From a virus: a stretch of DNA of 44,654 nucleotides. The position numbers and the translations under genes are program-made. The notes beneath the pieces were generated by a model. The model was not told where the DNA came from. It did not search any database and saw nothing but the letters and a program-made list of their open reading frames with translations. Where the stretch lies: positions 1 to 44,654 of the IMG/VR virus record IMGVR_UViG_3300042559_001228; one strand, written 5' to 3'. Positions 23,375 through 30,734 of the stretch are shown here, one piece after another. Within the stretch, counting starts at the first letter, position 1; each line of letters starts with the position of its first letter.

Positions 23375-23931
23375 TGAAAACTTTAATAGTACATCCGGCC
23401 GATGAGTCCACTACGTTTCTTGACATAGTTTATAAGGACATCCCAAATAAAACTGTTGTTCAAGGTGGTTGTAGTAAGATGGACGTTATGAATCTTATAA
23501 AAGAACATGACAGAGTAATGATGATGGGACACGGCAGTCCGGGAGGGTTATTCTCAATAGGTCAATTTGATAATTGCGGTGCGAAATACGGTGGTTATAT
23601 TATTGACCAATCAACGGTATCACTTTTAAAAGAAAAGGACAACAGTGTCTTTATTTGGTGTAATGCCGATAAGTTTGTTAATGTGTTCGGATTGAAGGGA
23701 TTCTATTCTGGAATGTTCATCAGCGAAGTTGGTGAAGCGTTATATTGTGGATTACCCGGTACACAACAAGATGAAGTTGATGAATCAAACTATGGTTTTG
23801 TAAACATCATTGGTAAGTACATTAATGAAGATAAGAACGTCATATATGAAAATGTGATGAAAGAATATGGAATTATTGCGGAGGAAAACCCTGTTGCATT
23901 ATACAATCACAATAGACTTTATAAATCATGA
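23374..23931 (+). CDS. Possible caspase-fold (clan CD-like) protein
   Basis: A 185-residue protein with MMMGHGSPGGLFSIG (His53) and, about 43 residues on, SVFIWCNADKF (Cys96). A His at the end of one beta strand followed by Gly and a Cys at the end of the next strand is the layout of caspase/CHAT/clostripain-type proteases. The N-terminal ADESTTFLDIVY and the later ISEVGEALYCGLPG may complete the fold. The evidence is a two-motif pattern only; it could also be a nonproteolytic conserved phage family. It is coupled to the DnaA-like gene and the next gene by short overlaps. Confidence 0.45.
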   Translation: MKTLIVHPADESTTFLDIVYKDIPNKTVVQGGCSKMDVMNLIKEHDRVMMMGHGSPGGLFSIGQFDNCGAKYGGYIIDQSTVSLLKEKDNSVFIWCNADKFVNVFGLKGFYSGMFISEVGEALYCGLPGTQQDEVDESNYGFVNIIGKYINEDKNVIYENVMKEYGIIAEENPVALYNHNRLYKS

Positions 23932-24440
23932 TAACAAACAAACAATACAAAGTAGAACTCTTAGATGGTAGAATACCCGATAAGATATTCGAAACAAGAC
24001 AAGAGGCGGTTAGAGAATACCGTGGTAACATTAGTAAATTAATCGAGTATCTCCCAAGAGAAATTAAAAAGACAGTCGACACATCTGGTGACCAACTTGC
24101 AATATTAATTAGTGCAAGAAGTAACGAAGATTTAGACATATCTTTAGATTGTAGTTATGCGGTAATGTATAATTGTCCTAAAAGAGATAAGATATATCCC
24201 GGTATGAAATACTTGGAGGTATCGGATGAATATGTTTTGGAGGCGGTAATCGATAAGTTAGAAAAATATGAGAAAGGTGCACATCCACATTGGAAAGGAC
24301 CGGGTTATAAACCCACCAAAGAATGGAAATGGGCTATCTATCACAAGAATGGTAAGTTAATTAGAAGGGACAACGCAGAACAAAAATATAGCAACTCTTT
24401 GAAGGGAACTCAAGGAGGAATTAGTTACATCAAAATTTAA
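23928..24440 (+). CDS. Hypothetical protein
   Basis: A 170-residue protein of unknown function. It contains helical stretches (ISKLIEYLPREIKKTV, VLEAVIDKLEKYEKG) and a C-terminal aromatic/basic part (HPHWKGPGYKPTKEWKWAIY). No catalytic pattern or cysteine pair is convincing. It overlaps the preceding gene by 4 nt and is followed after 3 nt by another hypothetical gene. Confidence 0.6.
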   Translation: MITNKQYKVELLDGRIPDKIFETRQEAVREYRGNISKLIEYLPREIKKTVDTSGDQLAILISARSNEDLDISLDCSYAVMYNCPKRDKIYPGMKYLEVSDEYVLEAVIDKLEKYEKGAHPHWKGPGYKPTKEWKWAIYHKNGKLIRRDNAEQKYSNSLKGTQGGISYIKI

Positions 24441-24443
24441 ATC

Positions 24444-24929
24444 ATGTCTAAAAAACCAACACAATACCCATTGGTGATTAGAGAATTAAGAGATTATATG
24501 AACGCCGAAGATTTGATTATTACATTATCATTTGGTAGAAAATGCTTAAGTGAAACACTTTATGTAAGTGGTGAATGGGAGGGTAAAGATTATTCACTTA
24601 CCGCAGACATCAATTGGAGAAGTGGGGAACTTAAAACAACCGAAATGGACGTTTTTCAATTGGTTAAACTATTGAAAACCAAGAACATTTCGGAGATGAA
24701 TCATAAAGATTTTAATGGTTTGGAATTAATTGAAACAAGAGACGGAGATACAAGTTTTTATGATTTGGAATGGAGTGAACCTTTAACTGAAGAAGAGGAA
24801 GAAGTGGCACCAAGTGAATGGGATATGTACAATGACGGAGACATAAACGATGCTTGGTACGAATTCGATGGAGGTATCGATAAATTAGAAATAAGAGTTG
24901 GTGATTACGCAACCGAAATAACAGAATAA
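24444..24929 (+). CDS. Hypothetical acidic protein
   Basis: A 161-residue protein. The N-terminal two thirds look like an alternating strand/helix domain (LIITLSFGRKCLSETLYVSG, YSLTADINWRSGELK); the C-terminal third is strongly acidic (LTEEEEEVAPSEWDMYNDGD). Acidic phage proteins sometimes mimic DNA, but nothing specific supports that here. Function unknown. Confidence 0.55.
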   Translation: MSKKPTQYPLVIRELRDYMNAEDLIITLSFGRKCLSETLYVSGEWEGKDYSLTADINWRSGELKTTEMDVFQLVKLLKTKNISEMNHKDFNGLELIETRDGDTSFYDLEWSEPLTEEEEEVAPSEWDMYNDGDINDAWYEFDGGIDKLEIRVGDYATEITE

Positions 24930-24930
24930 T

Positions 24931-25104
24931 ATGGATAGATTTCCCAAAGGATTTGCAAGATTTTTAAGTTTAATGTCAGCTCTTATTTTAGGATCTTACA
25001 TTACCCAACAGTTTAAATTTAATCAACCTGTTGAATTTTATAGATATTTTTTAACCTTTATGTTTGGTTTGATGTTCTATATTCACGGAAATTCAAAAGA
25101 TTAA
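24931..25104 (+). CDS. Small membrane protein
   Basis: A 57-residue frame that starts directly after the previous stop (TAATATG) and ends just before the next ATG. Residues 10-25 and 40-51 are hydrophobic (FLSLMSALILGSYIT; FLTFMFGLMFYI), suggesting a two-span hairpin. No family recognised; such proteins in phages include holins and superinfection-exclusion factors, which is only a possibility here. Confidence 0.55.
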   Translation: MDRFPKGFARFLSLMSALILGSYITQQFKFNQPVEFYRYFLTFMFGLMFYIHGNSKD

Positions 25105-25105
25105 T

Positions 25106-25327
25106 ATGAAAAGATATAATTGTTTTTTAATTATCGGTAGTGAATTAAGAGAAGTAACGGTTCTTGCTGATACGGTACACCCTGATTCTACATGTGCAAC
25201 TAGATTTCATAAGAAAGTAAATGTAATTGGGGAGTATGGATCACGAGAAACTCATTTTGAACTTGTGGCTCAGTACCCATCTGATAGATTGGTTATAGAA
25301 TCGATTGAAGATTTAACCATTGAGTAG
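25106..25327 (+). CDS. Hypothetical small protein
   Basis: A 73-residue protein, predicted mostly beta (CFLIIGSELREVTVLADTV, HFELVAQYPSDRLVIESI), with no recognisable motif. It follows the small membrane gene by one nucleotide, and its stop borders a TATTTATT element before the next tagged gene. Confidence 0.55.
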   Translation: MKRYNCFLIIGSELREVTVLADTVHPDSTCATRFHKKVNVIGEYGSRETHFELVAQYPSDRLVIESIEDLTIE

Positions 25328-25335
25328 TATTTATT
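25328..25335 (+). promoter_or_regulatory. TATTTATT, variant of the tagged-gene motif
   Basis: One mismatch to TATTTATA, placed 3 nt before the ATG at 25339, the same spacing as the motif before 22703. Confidence 0.35.
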
Positions 25336-25338
25336 AAT

Positions 25339-25857
25339 ATGAAAAAGGTTATTTTAACAGAAGCACAGTTTAGTAAATTGGTTGAACAAACCGTATTTTA
25401 TGATTTGAGTGAACTACCATCTCATATTGAGTCTATAACGAAAGATGTTATCGAGGGTAAGAAATCTATGAGTAAACTAATTGGTTTTTTAAAAACAATC
25501 AATATTGGTAATATTCTTGAAGAACCTGCAAAGTATTCTAAAATCGTTCAAGATTGTTCTAAACTACATGAAGTTTATAGAGCAAAAAATAACAAATATT
25601 GGGATATTAGAGATTCGTTCGACGAACAGGAATATGAGAATGGTGGACGTTATAGTGACGAATTTTACAAATTTGACCACTTAGTAAATGATATAGATAA
25701 TTTACAAACAGATTTAGATAACTTACATGACATGTATAATGATATTATTGAACCATTTGTTGAATATGGTAAAGTGTCTGAAAGAATGTCATATTTTGAA
25801 AAAGAATATCCACCTGAAACAATTAACATTAAACCAATAGATAACAACCCTGAATAA
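25339..25857 (+). CDS. Tagged helical protein
   Basis: A 172-residue protein starting MKKVILTEAQFSKLVEQ, a clear copy of the recurring tag (TEAQFSKLVEQ). The remainder is helical and acidic, with a likely coiled coil around residues 105-140 (FDHLVNDIDNLQTDLDNLHD). No known domain. The TATTTATT upstream and the terminator overlapping its stop codon make it a separate unit or the end of one. A virion role is inferred from the tag only. Confidence 0.6.
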   Translation: MKKVILTEAQFSKLVEQTVFYDLSELPSHIESITKDVIEGKKSMSKLIGFLKTINIGNILEEPAKYSKIVQDCSKLHEVYRAKNNKYWDIRDSFDEQEYENGGRYSDEFYKFDHLVNDIDNLQTDLDNLHDMYNDIIEPFVEYGKVSERMSYFEKEYPPETINIKPIDNNPE

Positions 25858-25876
25858 ATTTCAGGGTTTTTTTTTT
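25847..25876 (+). terminator. Rho-independent terminator
   Basis: ACCCTGAA and TTTCAGGGT pair around TAA, followed by ten T residues. It overlaps the last codons of the preceding gene, and its T-run merges into the next promoter. Confidence 0.85.
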
Positions 25877-25904
25877 GAATATACAAAATATTATTGTATA
25901 TTTG
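25874..25904 (+). promoter_or_regulatory. Promoter TTTG-N19-TATATTTG
   Basis: TTTG at the end of the terminator's T-run, AATATACAAAATA after it, then TATATTTG at 25897-25904, 21 nt before the ATG at 25926. Confidence 0.65.
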
Positions 25905-25925
25905 CATGTAAACAAAATATAAAAG

Positions 25926-26399
25926 ATGAACAAACATTTTGAATTTAGTGAAGAGGATTTTAATGACCCTAAAAAGTTTATGAAAAAATTTAGGGCTATG
26001 TTAAAAGATATGAGGGAGGGGTTAAGTGATGATAGAAGAAAAGAATTGGATGATTTTATGAAGAAAAGTAGAGTTAAAACTGATATGTTTGAAGTTCGTA
26101 ATGTTAGAGGTGCGAGGTCGTTTGGTTTATTTGAAGAGGTTATGAATATTACTGAGTTCATGATAACAAACGGAATCGAGAGTTTCTTTTCTATTCCAAG
26201 AAGACCAGGTAAAACTTATGACGAACACATTGACGCCGTTTATGAACATTACGTTAATGTTGAGCAGTTAGAATTTGACGAAACATTTATTAGTAACGTT
26301 AATTACCTTCTTGAATATTATGTTGAGGATGAACAATACGAAAAATGTGTTTATCTCCAATGGTTGAAGGAACAATACACAGAGTACATTTCAAAGTAA
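25926..26399 (+). CDS. Hypothetical helical protein
   Basis: A 157-residue protein. Charged amphipathic N-terminal helices (FNDPKKFMKKFRAMLKDM, RRKELDDFMKKS) are followed by a region with FSIPRRPGKTYDEHIDAVYE and a C-terminal repeat-like helical pair (YYVEDEQYEKCVYLQWLKEQ). The C-terminal part looks like a TPR-type helical hairpin. No family recognised. It is the first gene after a promoter. Confidence 0.55.
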   Translation: MNKHFEFSEEDFNDPKKFMKKFRAMLKDMREGLSDDRRKELDDFMKKSRVKTDMFEVRNVRGARSFGLFEEVMNITEFMITNGIESFFSIPRRPGKTYDEHIDAVYEHYVNVEQLEFDETFISNVNYLLEYYVEDEQYEKCVYLQWLKEQYTEYISK

Positions 26400-26405
26400 T
26401 TTAAA

Positions 26406-26630
26406 ATGGAACAATGTCAAAAAATAAAATTTGGAAAAAAGGAAGTTAAGACGGTCTTAAACTACATTCGTTTTAAACAAAGTAAACGATGGAGAAAAGA
26501 AGTACGATACTACCATTGTTCAGATTGTAACCATTGGCATTTAACATCTTGGGACAATTATGATGAAGAACCAATAGACATCCAAATAGATTATTCTAAA
26601 TGGGAAAAATTATTAAAACAAGAATCATAA
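26406..26630 (+). CDS. Zinc-ribbon-like phage protein
   Basis: A 74-residue protein with YYHCSDCNHWHLTSW (around residues 36-50): Cys-x-x-Cys with nearby His-Trp-His, a pattern common in small phage proteins where a basic helix (RFKQSKRWRKEVR) precedes a zinc knuckle. It is likely to bind metal and perhaps nucleic acid. Function unknown. It lies 6 nt downstream of the helical protein gene. Confidence 0.6.
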   Translation: MEQCQKIKFGKKEVKTVLNYIRFKQSKRWRKEVRYYHCSDCNHWHLTSWDNYDEEPIDIQIDYSKWEKLLKQES

Positions 26631-26632
26631 AC

Positions 26633-26815
26633 ATGGAAATTAAAATTAAAATTAAATATCATATCGAAGTTGGTGAAGAAATTATTGAGTGTGAAACTTT
26701 AGAACAGGCCGAAAAAAAGATGAAGAATTTAAGATCTTCTGAATCTGAATTTTATCTTTATCGCACAGAATTAAAAGGTAAATCAATTAAAGAAATCTAT
26801 TTAATCGGTAACTAA
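26633..26815 (+). CDS. Hypothetical small protein
   Basis: A 60-residue protein beginning MEIKIKIKYHIEVGEEIIEC, a beta hairpin pattern, followed by a helix (ETLEQAEKKMKNLRSS) and a final strand. I use the ATG at 26633, 2 nt after the preceding stop; the in-frame ATG at 26600 would overlap that gene. Function unknown. Confidence 0.5.
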   Translation: MEIKIKIKYHIEVGEEIIECETLEQAEKKMKNLRSSESEFYLYRTELKGKSIKEIYLIGN

Positions 26816-26820
26816 CTCAT

Positions 26821-27156
26821 ATGATTAAAGCGTTTAAATTTTTTACTGGTAATGAAGAGGACGAAGATTATCCAATCGAAGATATGGATATCGAAACCTT
26901 AGATGATGATAGTCCTTCTTGGTCATGGACGTGTATGTTACCATTAGATGGTTACACATACGATATTGTCGAAACCCAAAGCAACGGGATACATGAATTC
27001 TTAAGTAGATTCCCAAACAGATTTTGTGTTCCTGTGTTATCGATAACCGGACCAAACGGAAGATTTCATGATACTAACACACAATATGATGATGGTTGGG
27101 GATTTGATATCACATCCGATTTACTTACAATAAGATTTTTAAGATTTGAATCTTAG
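26821..27156 (+). CDS. FKFF-tagged protein
   Basis: A 111-residue acidic protein starting MIKAFKFFTGNEEDED. The first ten residues match the FKFFxG tag shared by several unrelated proteins up to 32.2 kb. The rest includes MLPLDGYTYDIVETQSNGIH and FCVPVLSITGPNGRFHD, suggesting a small beta domain. It ends in a 4-nt tail-to-tail overlap with the leftward gene at 27153. Function unknown. Confidence 0.6.
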   Translation: MIKAFKFFTGNEEDEDYPIEDMDIETLDDDSPSWSWTCMLPLDGYTYDIVETQSNGIHEFLSRFPNRFCVPVLSITGPNGRFHDTNTQYDDGWGFDITSDLLTIRFLRFES

Positions 27157-28298
27157 TCTTCTGCTAAACTATATAATTTACTTAATTTTTTAAGTGTATT
27201 AGTTGCAGAAATTTTAATGTCGGATAATTCTTTTTGATAGAAATCAATATAGTCAGTGTAACTATTAATATGTTTTTTGATTTTTTTCTTTGCTTTAACT
27301 TTTGCTTCGTTTTCACCTGTTGTAACAATATTATCAGCAATACCAAGTGCAGAAGCTAACATCATCATTAAATCTGATTGCATATCCATCATAACATTAT
27401 CAAGAAAATCATCACGTCTTCTCGAAACTATTTGATAAAACTTTTTAAGAGCCATTGTTACTTTCTCACCATCGGTCATATCTTTATAATCGATTTTAAG
27501 ATGACTTAAAAAAGATTCAATTCCTTCAATACTATTGTACATTTCCTCTATGAATTTATTGTAATCATAATTCATCATGTATTTTAGGAAATCATATGTG
27601 GTTGTTTTCGATAAGAAGTTTTTAAATTCTTTTTTAGTAATTCCTTTAAGTTTCATTAATGTGTATATTTCACTGTTTCTAACACTTTCCTCAACAACAT
27701 GTGAATAATATAACATAATTTTAAATTTCATTAAAGGACGCACACTAACCATAACATCTTCAATAGAATGATACTTAACTTTTTCACCAGCATTTCTTAT
27801 TGGTTTCTTGTTGAAGTCATAAGCATGTTTTAATTCGTGAGCTATTGATGATATCGTTTTGGTTTCAAATTTTAAAATACCATTAATTAAATCTTCTTCA
27901 GACACATCATCAGGTACTTGATATTTCGAACCCATTGAGATTCCATCATTAATTTTTTTGTATATTAATTTGTAATCATTTGTTAATTTATCACCAATAG
28001 CAAGACTCATTTGTTCAATTTCAACCCTTCTATATTTGTCAAAATCAAATGTGACCATAAAATCAACATTTGTAAAAGACAAATCTCCAATACGGTAATC
28101 ACCTGTTATTGAAAATTCAACTTCGGTAGAACCACCCAACTTCATATTACCAAATTTCGACTTTATCTCTTCAATTAAACCATCAATATACTTTCTATAA
28201 ATTGATTTTGCAGTGTCGTAAATCCCTTCTGGAACCCCGACAACCTCATTTGCTTGGATTAACTTATTGTATTGTTCTTCTGTGATTGATATCCTCAT
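27153..28298 (-). CDS. Tagged putative HExxH metalloprotease
   Basis: A 381-residue protein encoded opposite to all its neighbours. It starts MRISITEEQYNKLIQANE, a clear copy of the TExQ tag. Residues 154-158 are HELKH in SSIAHELKHAYDF, a zincin HExxH motif; the third ligand is not certain. Residues 55-100 look like a beta-rich domain (EVEFSITGDYRIGDLSF). The C-terminal ~130 residues are helical and lysine-rich. A protease carrying the tag would suit a virion-borne enzyme delivered with DNA or a head-maturation activity. TATTTATA lies 6 nt upstream of the ATG on its strand. Confidence 0.6.
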   Translation of the reverse strand: MRISITEEQYNKLIQANEVVGVPEGIYDTAKSIYRKYIDGLIEEIKSKFGNMKLGGSTEVEFSITGDYRIGDLSFTNVDFMVTFDFDKYRRVEIEQMSLAIGDKLTNDYKLIYKKINDGISMGSKYQVPDDVSEEDLINGILKFETKTISSIAHELKHAYDFNKKPIRNAGEKVKYHSIEDVMVSVRPLMKFKIMLYYSHVVEESVRNSEIYTLMKLKGITKKEFKNFLSKTTTYDFLKYMMNYDYNKFIEEMYNSIEGIESFLSHLKIDYKDMTDGEKVTMALKKFYQIVSRRRDDFLDNVMMDMQSDLMMMLASALGIADNIVTTGENEAKVKAKKKIKKHINSYTDYIDFYQKELSDIKISATNTLKKLSKLYSLAED

Positions 28299-28304
28299 AA
28301 CATA

Positions 28305-28312
28305 TATAAATA
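28305..28312 (-). promoter_or_regulatory. TATTTATA motif, leftward
   Basis: TATTTATA on the minus strand, 6 nt upstream of the tagged metalloprotease-like gene. It shows that the motif follows gene orientation. Confidence 0.4.
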
Positions 28313-28333
28313 CCTCCCAAAATAATAAGGTTA

Positions 28334-28367
28334 TTTTTGGATATTCAAAATAGTATTCGTATATTTG
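28334..28367 (+). promoter_or_regulatory. Promoter TTTTTG-N20-TATATTTG, leaderless start
   Basis: TTTTTG at 28334-28339, GATATTCAAAATA after it, TATATTTG at 28360-28367. The ATG at 28372 is 4 nt past the -7 box (TGGT between them). Confidence 0.7.
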
Positions 28368-28371
28368 TGGT

Positions 28372-28797
28372 ATGAATACATCAATATTAACCTTTTTATT
28401 GTCAATGTCTCCATTGATTATAAAAACTGCGGAAGCTCCAAGTACATTTAATTATCCGATAAAGATAACTAAATCAATTAGTTATGAGACAGTTACCCTT
28501 ACAACCTATTCTGCAAGCGTAGGAGAAACTGATTCAACTCCTCACATAACAGCATCAGGATTTAAGATTGACACCACTAATCCAAAAAAACACAGAATCA
28601 TTGCGGTTTCAAGAGATTTAAAAAAGAAATGGCCGTTTGGTACTAAGGTTAGAATTAAAAGTGCGGGAAAATATAACGGAGTTTATACTGTTAAAGATGT
28701 TATGAACAAAAGATATAAGAATAGAATAGATATATTAATTGGTGAGGATGATAGACAAACCACCATGAACAACGTAAAAATCACTAAAATTAAATAA
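28372..28797 (+). CDS. Exported 3D-domain cell-wall protein
   Basis: A 141-residue protein with a signal peptide (about residues 1-22, ending KTAEA) followed by a double-psi beta-barrel of the 3D type: YSASVGETDSTPHITASG, HRIIAVSRDLKKKWPFG, YNGVYTVKDVMNKRYKNR then IDIL with the conserved aspartates. 3D domains occur in peptidoglycan lytic enzymes such as MltA relatives. An export signal suggests that it acts in the periplasm, for example in lysis. It has its own strong, apparently leaderless promoter. Domain assignment is good. Confidence 0.75.
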   Translation: MNTSILTFLLSMSPLIIKTAEAPSTFNYPIKITKSISYETVTLTTYSASVGETDSTPHITASGFKIDTTNPKKHRIIAVSRDLKKKWPFGTKVRIKSAGKYNGVYTVKDVMNKRYKNRIDILIGEDDRQTTMNNVKITKIK

Positions 28798-28798
28798 T

Positions 28799-29245
28799 AT
28801 GACTCCTGATTTCACAGTTAGACCATCCCAATTAATAAACATTCTTTGGGTATTTATTGGTGGATTTGCAGTATCCGCCGCAGTATCAACAGAATTTTAT
28901 TGGATTGCACTTGTTGTGTTAATACCAATCTATAAGATTTTAGATTACGCGTGTTGGACCTACGATATCTATGACGACCGTATTGTAGAAAGTCGTGGAG
29001 TATTTTCTGTTACCACAAGAGAAGTGTATTTCCATAGAATTAAATCTGTAATGATGGAAAGACCTTTTTGGATGAGAATTCTTGGTGTTGGTAGTATCAT
29101 GGTTAGAAGTTCTGACCAATTTACCAGTTACTTTGTAATCTATGGTATCGATGACGTTGAGGAATTTGAAGAAGATTTTCAAGATGTTATTCAAGATAAA
29201 AGAAAGGAAAATGGAATGAAAGAACATGAAATATTTCAAATGTAA
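28799..29245 (+). CDS. Membrane protein with bacterial PH domain
   Basis: A 148-residue protein with two membrane helices (about residues 12-30 and 33-52) followed by a bacterial pleckstrin-homology-like domain (YDIYDDRIVESRGVFSVTTR, YFHRIKSVMMERPFW, ILGVGSIMVRSS). This layout matches YdbS-type proteins of unknown function in host cells. In a phage it could sit in the inner membrane and alter its composition or host defence. It follows the 3D-domain gene directly. Confidence 0.75.
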   Translation: MTPDFTVRPSQLINILWVFIGGFAVSAAVSTEFYWIALVVLIPIYKILDYACWTYDIYDDRIVESRGVFSVTTREVYFHRIKSVMMERPFWMRILGVGSIMVRSSDQFTSYFVIYGIDDVEEFEEDFQDVIQDKRKENGMKEHEIFQM

Positions 29246-29262
29246 AATATAAAACAATTAAT

Positions 29263-29388
29263 ATGACATCAAAATTTTTTGGTTCACCAAAACCAAACCA
29301 AGTTAAGAAAGGAGATAAAAAAACTCCAACCACACAACCTAAACCAGTGAAGACCACTCAGATTAAAAAAAATAATAGAGGTAAATAA
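29263..29388 (+). CDS. Small basic Pro/Lys-rich protein
   Basis: A 41-residue frame starting MTSKFFGSPKPNQVKKGDKK, rich in Lys, Pro and Thr and probably disordered. It starts 17 nt after the previous gene and is followed by ATG after 1 nt. No function assigned; short length makes it uncertain. Confidence 0.4.
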   Translation: MTSKFFGSPKPNQVKKGDKKTPTTQPKPVKTTQIKKNNRGK

Positions 29389-29389
29389 T

Positions 29390-29494
29390 ATGAACAAGTT
29401 AATAATTAAATTTAAAAAAATCCTACAAGAAATCTTGTTGGGGTTTAAAATTGCTGAAGAGAATAAACATAAATCCCAATGGGGTAAGTTTTAA
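29390..29494 (+). CDS. Very small amphipathic peptide
   Basis: A 34-residue frame (MNKLIIKFKKILQEILLGFK then a polar tail). The alternation of Lys with Ile/Leu would form an amphipathic helix able to lie on a membrane. It fills the gap between two genes exactly, but is too short for certainty. Confidence 0.35.
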   Translation: MNKLIIKFKKILQEILLGFKIAEENKHKSQWGKF

Positions 29495-29507
29495 ATTAAA
29501 AAAATGT

Positions 29508-29870
29508 ATGAGAGAATTCAAATTTTTCAGAGGGTACGTTGATAACCAATCGATAGGAATTAATTGGGATGAAATCAATAGAATAAATGAAATAAATAGA
29601 TTACCAACTTGGAGTGGTACTAACTACCAACCAACATGGATTACTAATCCGGGTTATATTGCTCCACAACCATATACTATAACAACAACACCTGGTACTG
29701 GTACATATACGATTCCATTTAGTGGAGCAATTAGTGGTTTATCAACAGGATTTAGTTTAACAACATCAAATCCAAACGGAACAACTTACACTACAGCAAA
29801 CTTTGGTGGATCTTTTACAACTACAGGAACAATATCTACAAATACATTTTATACTTCAAATATTAAGTAA
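29508..29870 (+). CDS. FKFF-tagged Thr/Gly-rich protein
   Basis: A 120-residue protein starting MREFKFFRGYVDNQS, a clear tag copy. After residue 45 it becomes very rich in threonine, glycine, proline and serine (ITTTPGTGTYTIPFSGAISG), a composition seen in fibre or surface proteins. I use the ATG at 29508, giving the same tag spacing as its neighbours; the in-frame ATG at 29451 would run through the previous small gene. The stop overlaps the next start (TAATGA). Function unknown. Confidence 0.55.
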   Translation: MREFKFFRGYVDNQSIGINWDEINRINEINRLPTWSGTNYQPTWITNPGYIAPQPYTITTTPGTGTYTIPFSGAISGLSTGFSLTTSNPNGTTYTTANFGGSFTTTGTISTNTFYTSNIK

Positions 29871-30262
29871 TGACTAAGTTCGTTTTTTTCAGGGGTTATG
29901 TTGGAACATTGAATGTGATGGATGGAGAAACTTATGCAACCGCATCACTCAATAATGATACACCTGAAGGTCATATTAATGTTAGAAGGGAAATACTAAG
30001 AGGTAGGTTGGGCACACCGGAGAGACATCAAGATATCTTAAGAAGATTACAAATGACTAACGATTCGAGAGATTTAAATGATAACCCAATAAGATTATTT
30101 CAAGCAACAACGGTAACAACCGTTAACCCAAAGTTTTGGACGAAGGTAAAGATAGTTCTTCAAGAAAGTTGGAGGTTAGAACCTATTGGTATTGTTGTTG
30201 TGAGCATATTGTTAACAATGGTCACAATCATCGGAATCGCCAAAATACTAAGTATATGGTAA
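29870..30262 (+). CDS. FKFF-tagged membrane protein
   Basis: A 130-residue protein starting MTKFVFFRGYVGTLN, a variant tag (FVFFRGYV). The middle is charged and helical (RREILRGRLGTPERHQDILR), and the C-terminus is one membrane helix (IGIVVVSILLTMVTIIGIA). This is a tail-anchored layout with the tag facing the cytoplasm. It overlaps the next tagged gene by 7 nt. Confidence 0.55.
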   Translation: MTKFVFFRGYVGTLNVMDGETYATASLNNDTPEGHINVRREILRGRLGTPERHQDILRRLQMTNDSRDLNDNPIRLFQATTVTTVNPKFWTKVKIVLQESWRLEPIGIVVVSILLTMVTIIGIAKILSIW

Positions 30263-30480
30263 ATGAATTCAAGTTCTTTCAGAAGAATCCTTACAAAGAT
30301 AAATGTAGACTTATGGTTGGTTCATCTTTTATATTCCAAGGGTATTATTGTATCGTAATGAACATGTATAATAATGAGTTTAAGTTTCTCAAGCAGGAAA
30401 CTGGATTTAGTTGTTATATGACTTATAAATGTTATTTAAACACACCATCTGCTGCGGGTAGACAATTAAACAGAAGATAA
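30256..30480 (+). CDS. FKFF-tagged small protein with a second internal copy
   Basis: A 74-residue protein starting MVNEFKFFQKNPYKDK. A second, similar segment occurs after residue 36 (MYNNEFKFLKQETG), so the tag may be duplicated within the protein or two tiny proteins may have fused. It contains five cysteines. It overlaps the end of the previous gene, and the next gene begins 1 nt later. Confidence 0.5.
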   Translation: MVNEFKFFQKNPYKDKCRLMVGSSFIFQGYYCIVMNMYNNEFKFLKQETGFSCYMTYKCYLNTPSAAGRQLNRR

Positions 30481-30481
30481 T

Positions 30482-30733
30482 ATGATTTACATTTTAATTT
30501 ACATAATAGGATTTATCCTAACACTAACATTCTTAAAGTTATATGGTAAGAAAATGGAGATTGATTATGATCCGCCACACGAACCTGACTATGATGACTA
30601 TAAAAATAATGCTGAGGCTTATCTATTCTTTTCATTGAGTTGGTTTGTGACAGCACCAATGTTTATTATTGTTGCAACGATTCGGTTGTTATATAAATTT
30701 GCTCAATGGTTTTTAAAATACCCAAACGTATAA
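30482..30733 (+). CDS. Two-span membrane protein
   Basis: An 83-residue protein with two hydrophobic helices (about residues 2-20 and 45-70) separated by an acidic loop (MEIDYDPPHEPDYDDYKNNA). It lacks the tag of its neighbours. A holin-like or membrane-remodelling role is possible; nothing specific supports it. Confidence 0.55.
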   Translation: MIYILIYIIGFILTLTFLKLYGKKMEIDYDPPHEPDYDDYKNNAEAYLFFSLSWFVTAPMFIIVATIRLLYKFAQWFLKYPNV

Positions 30734-30734
30734 T

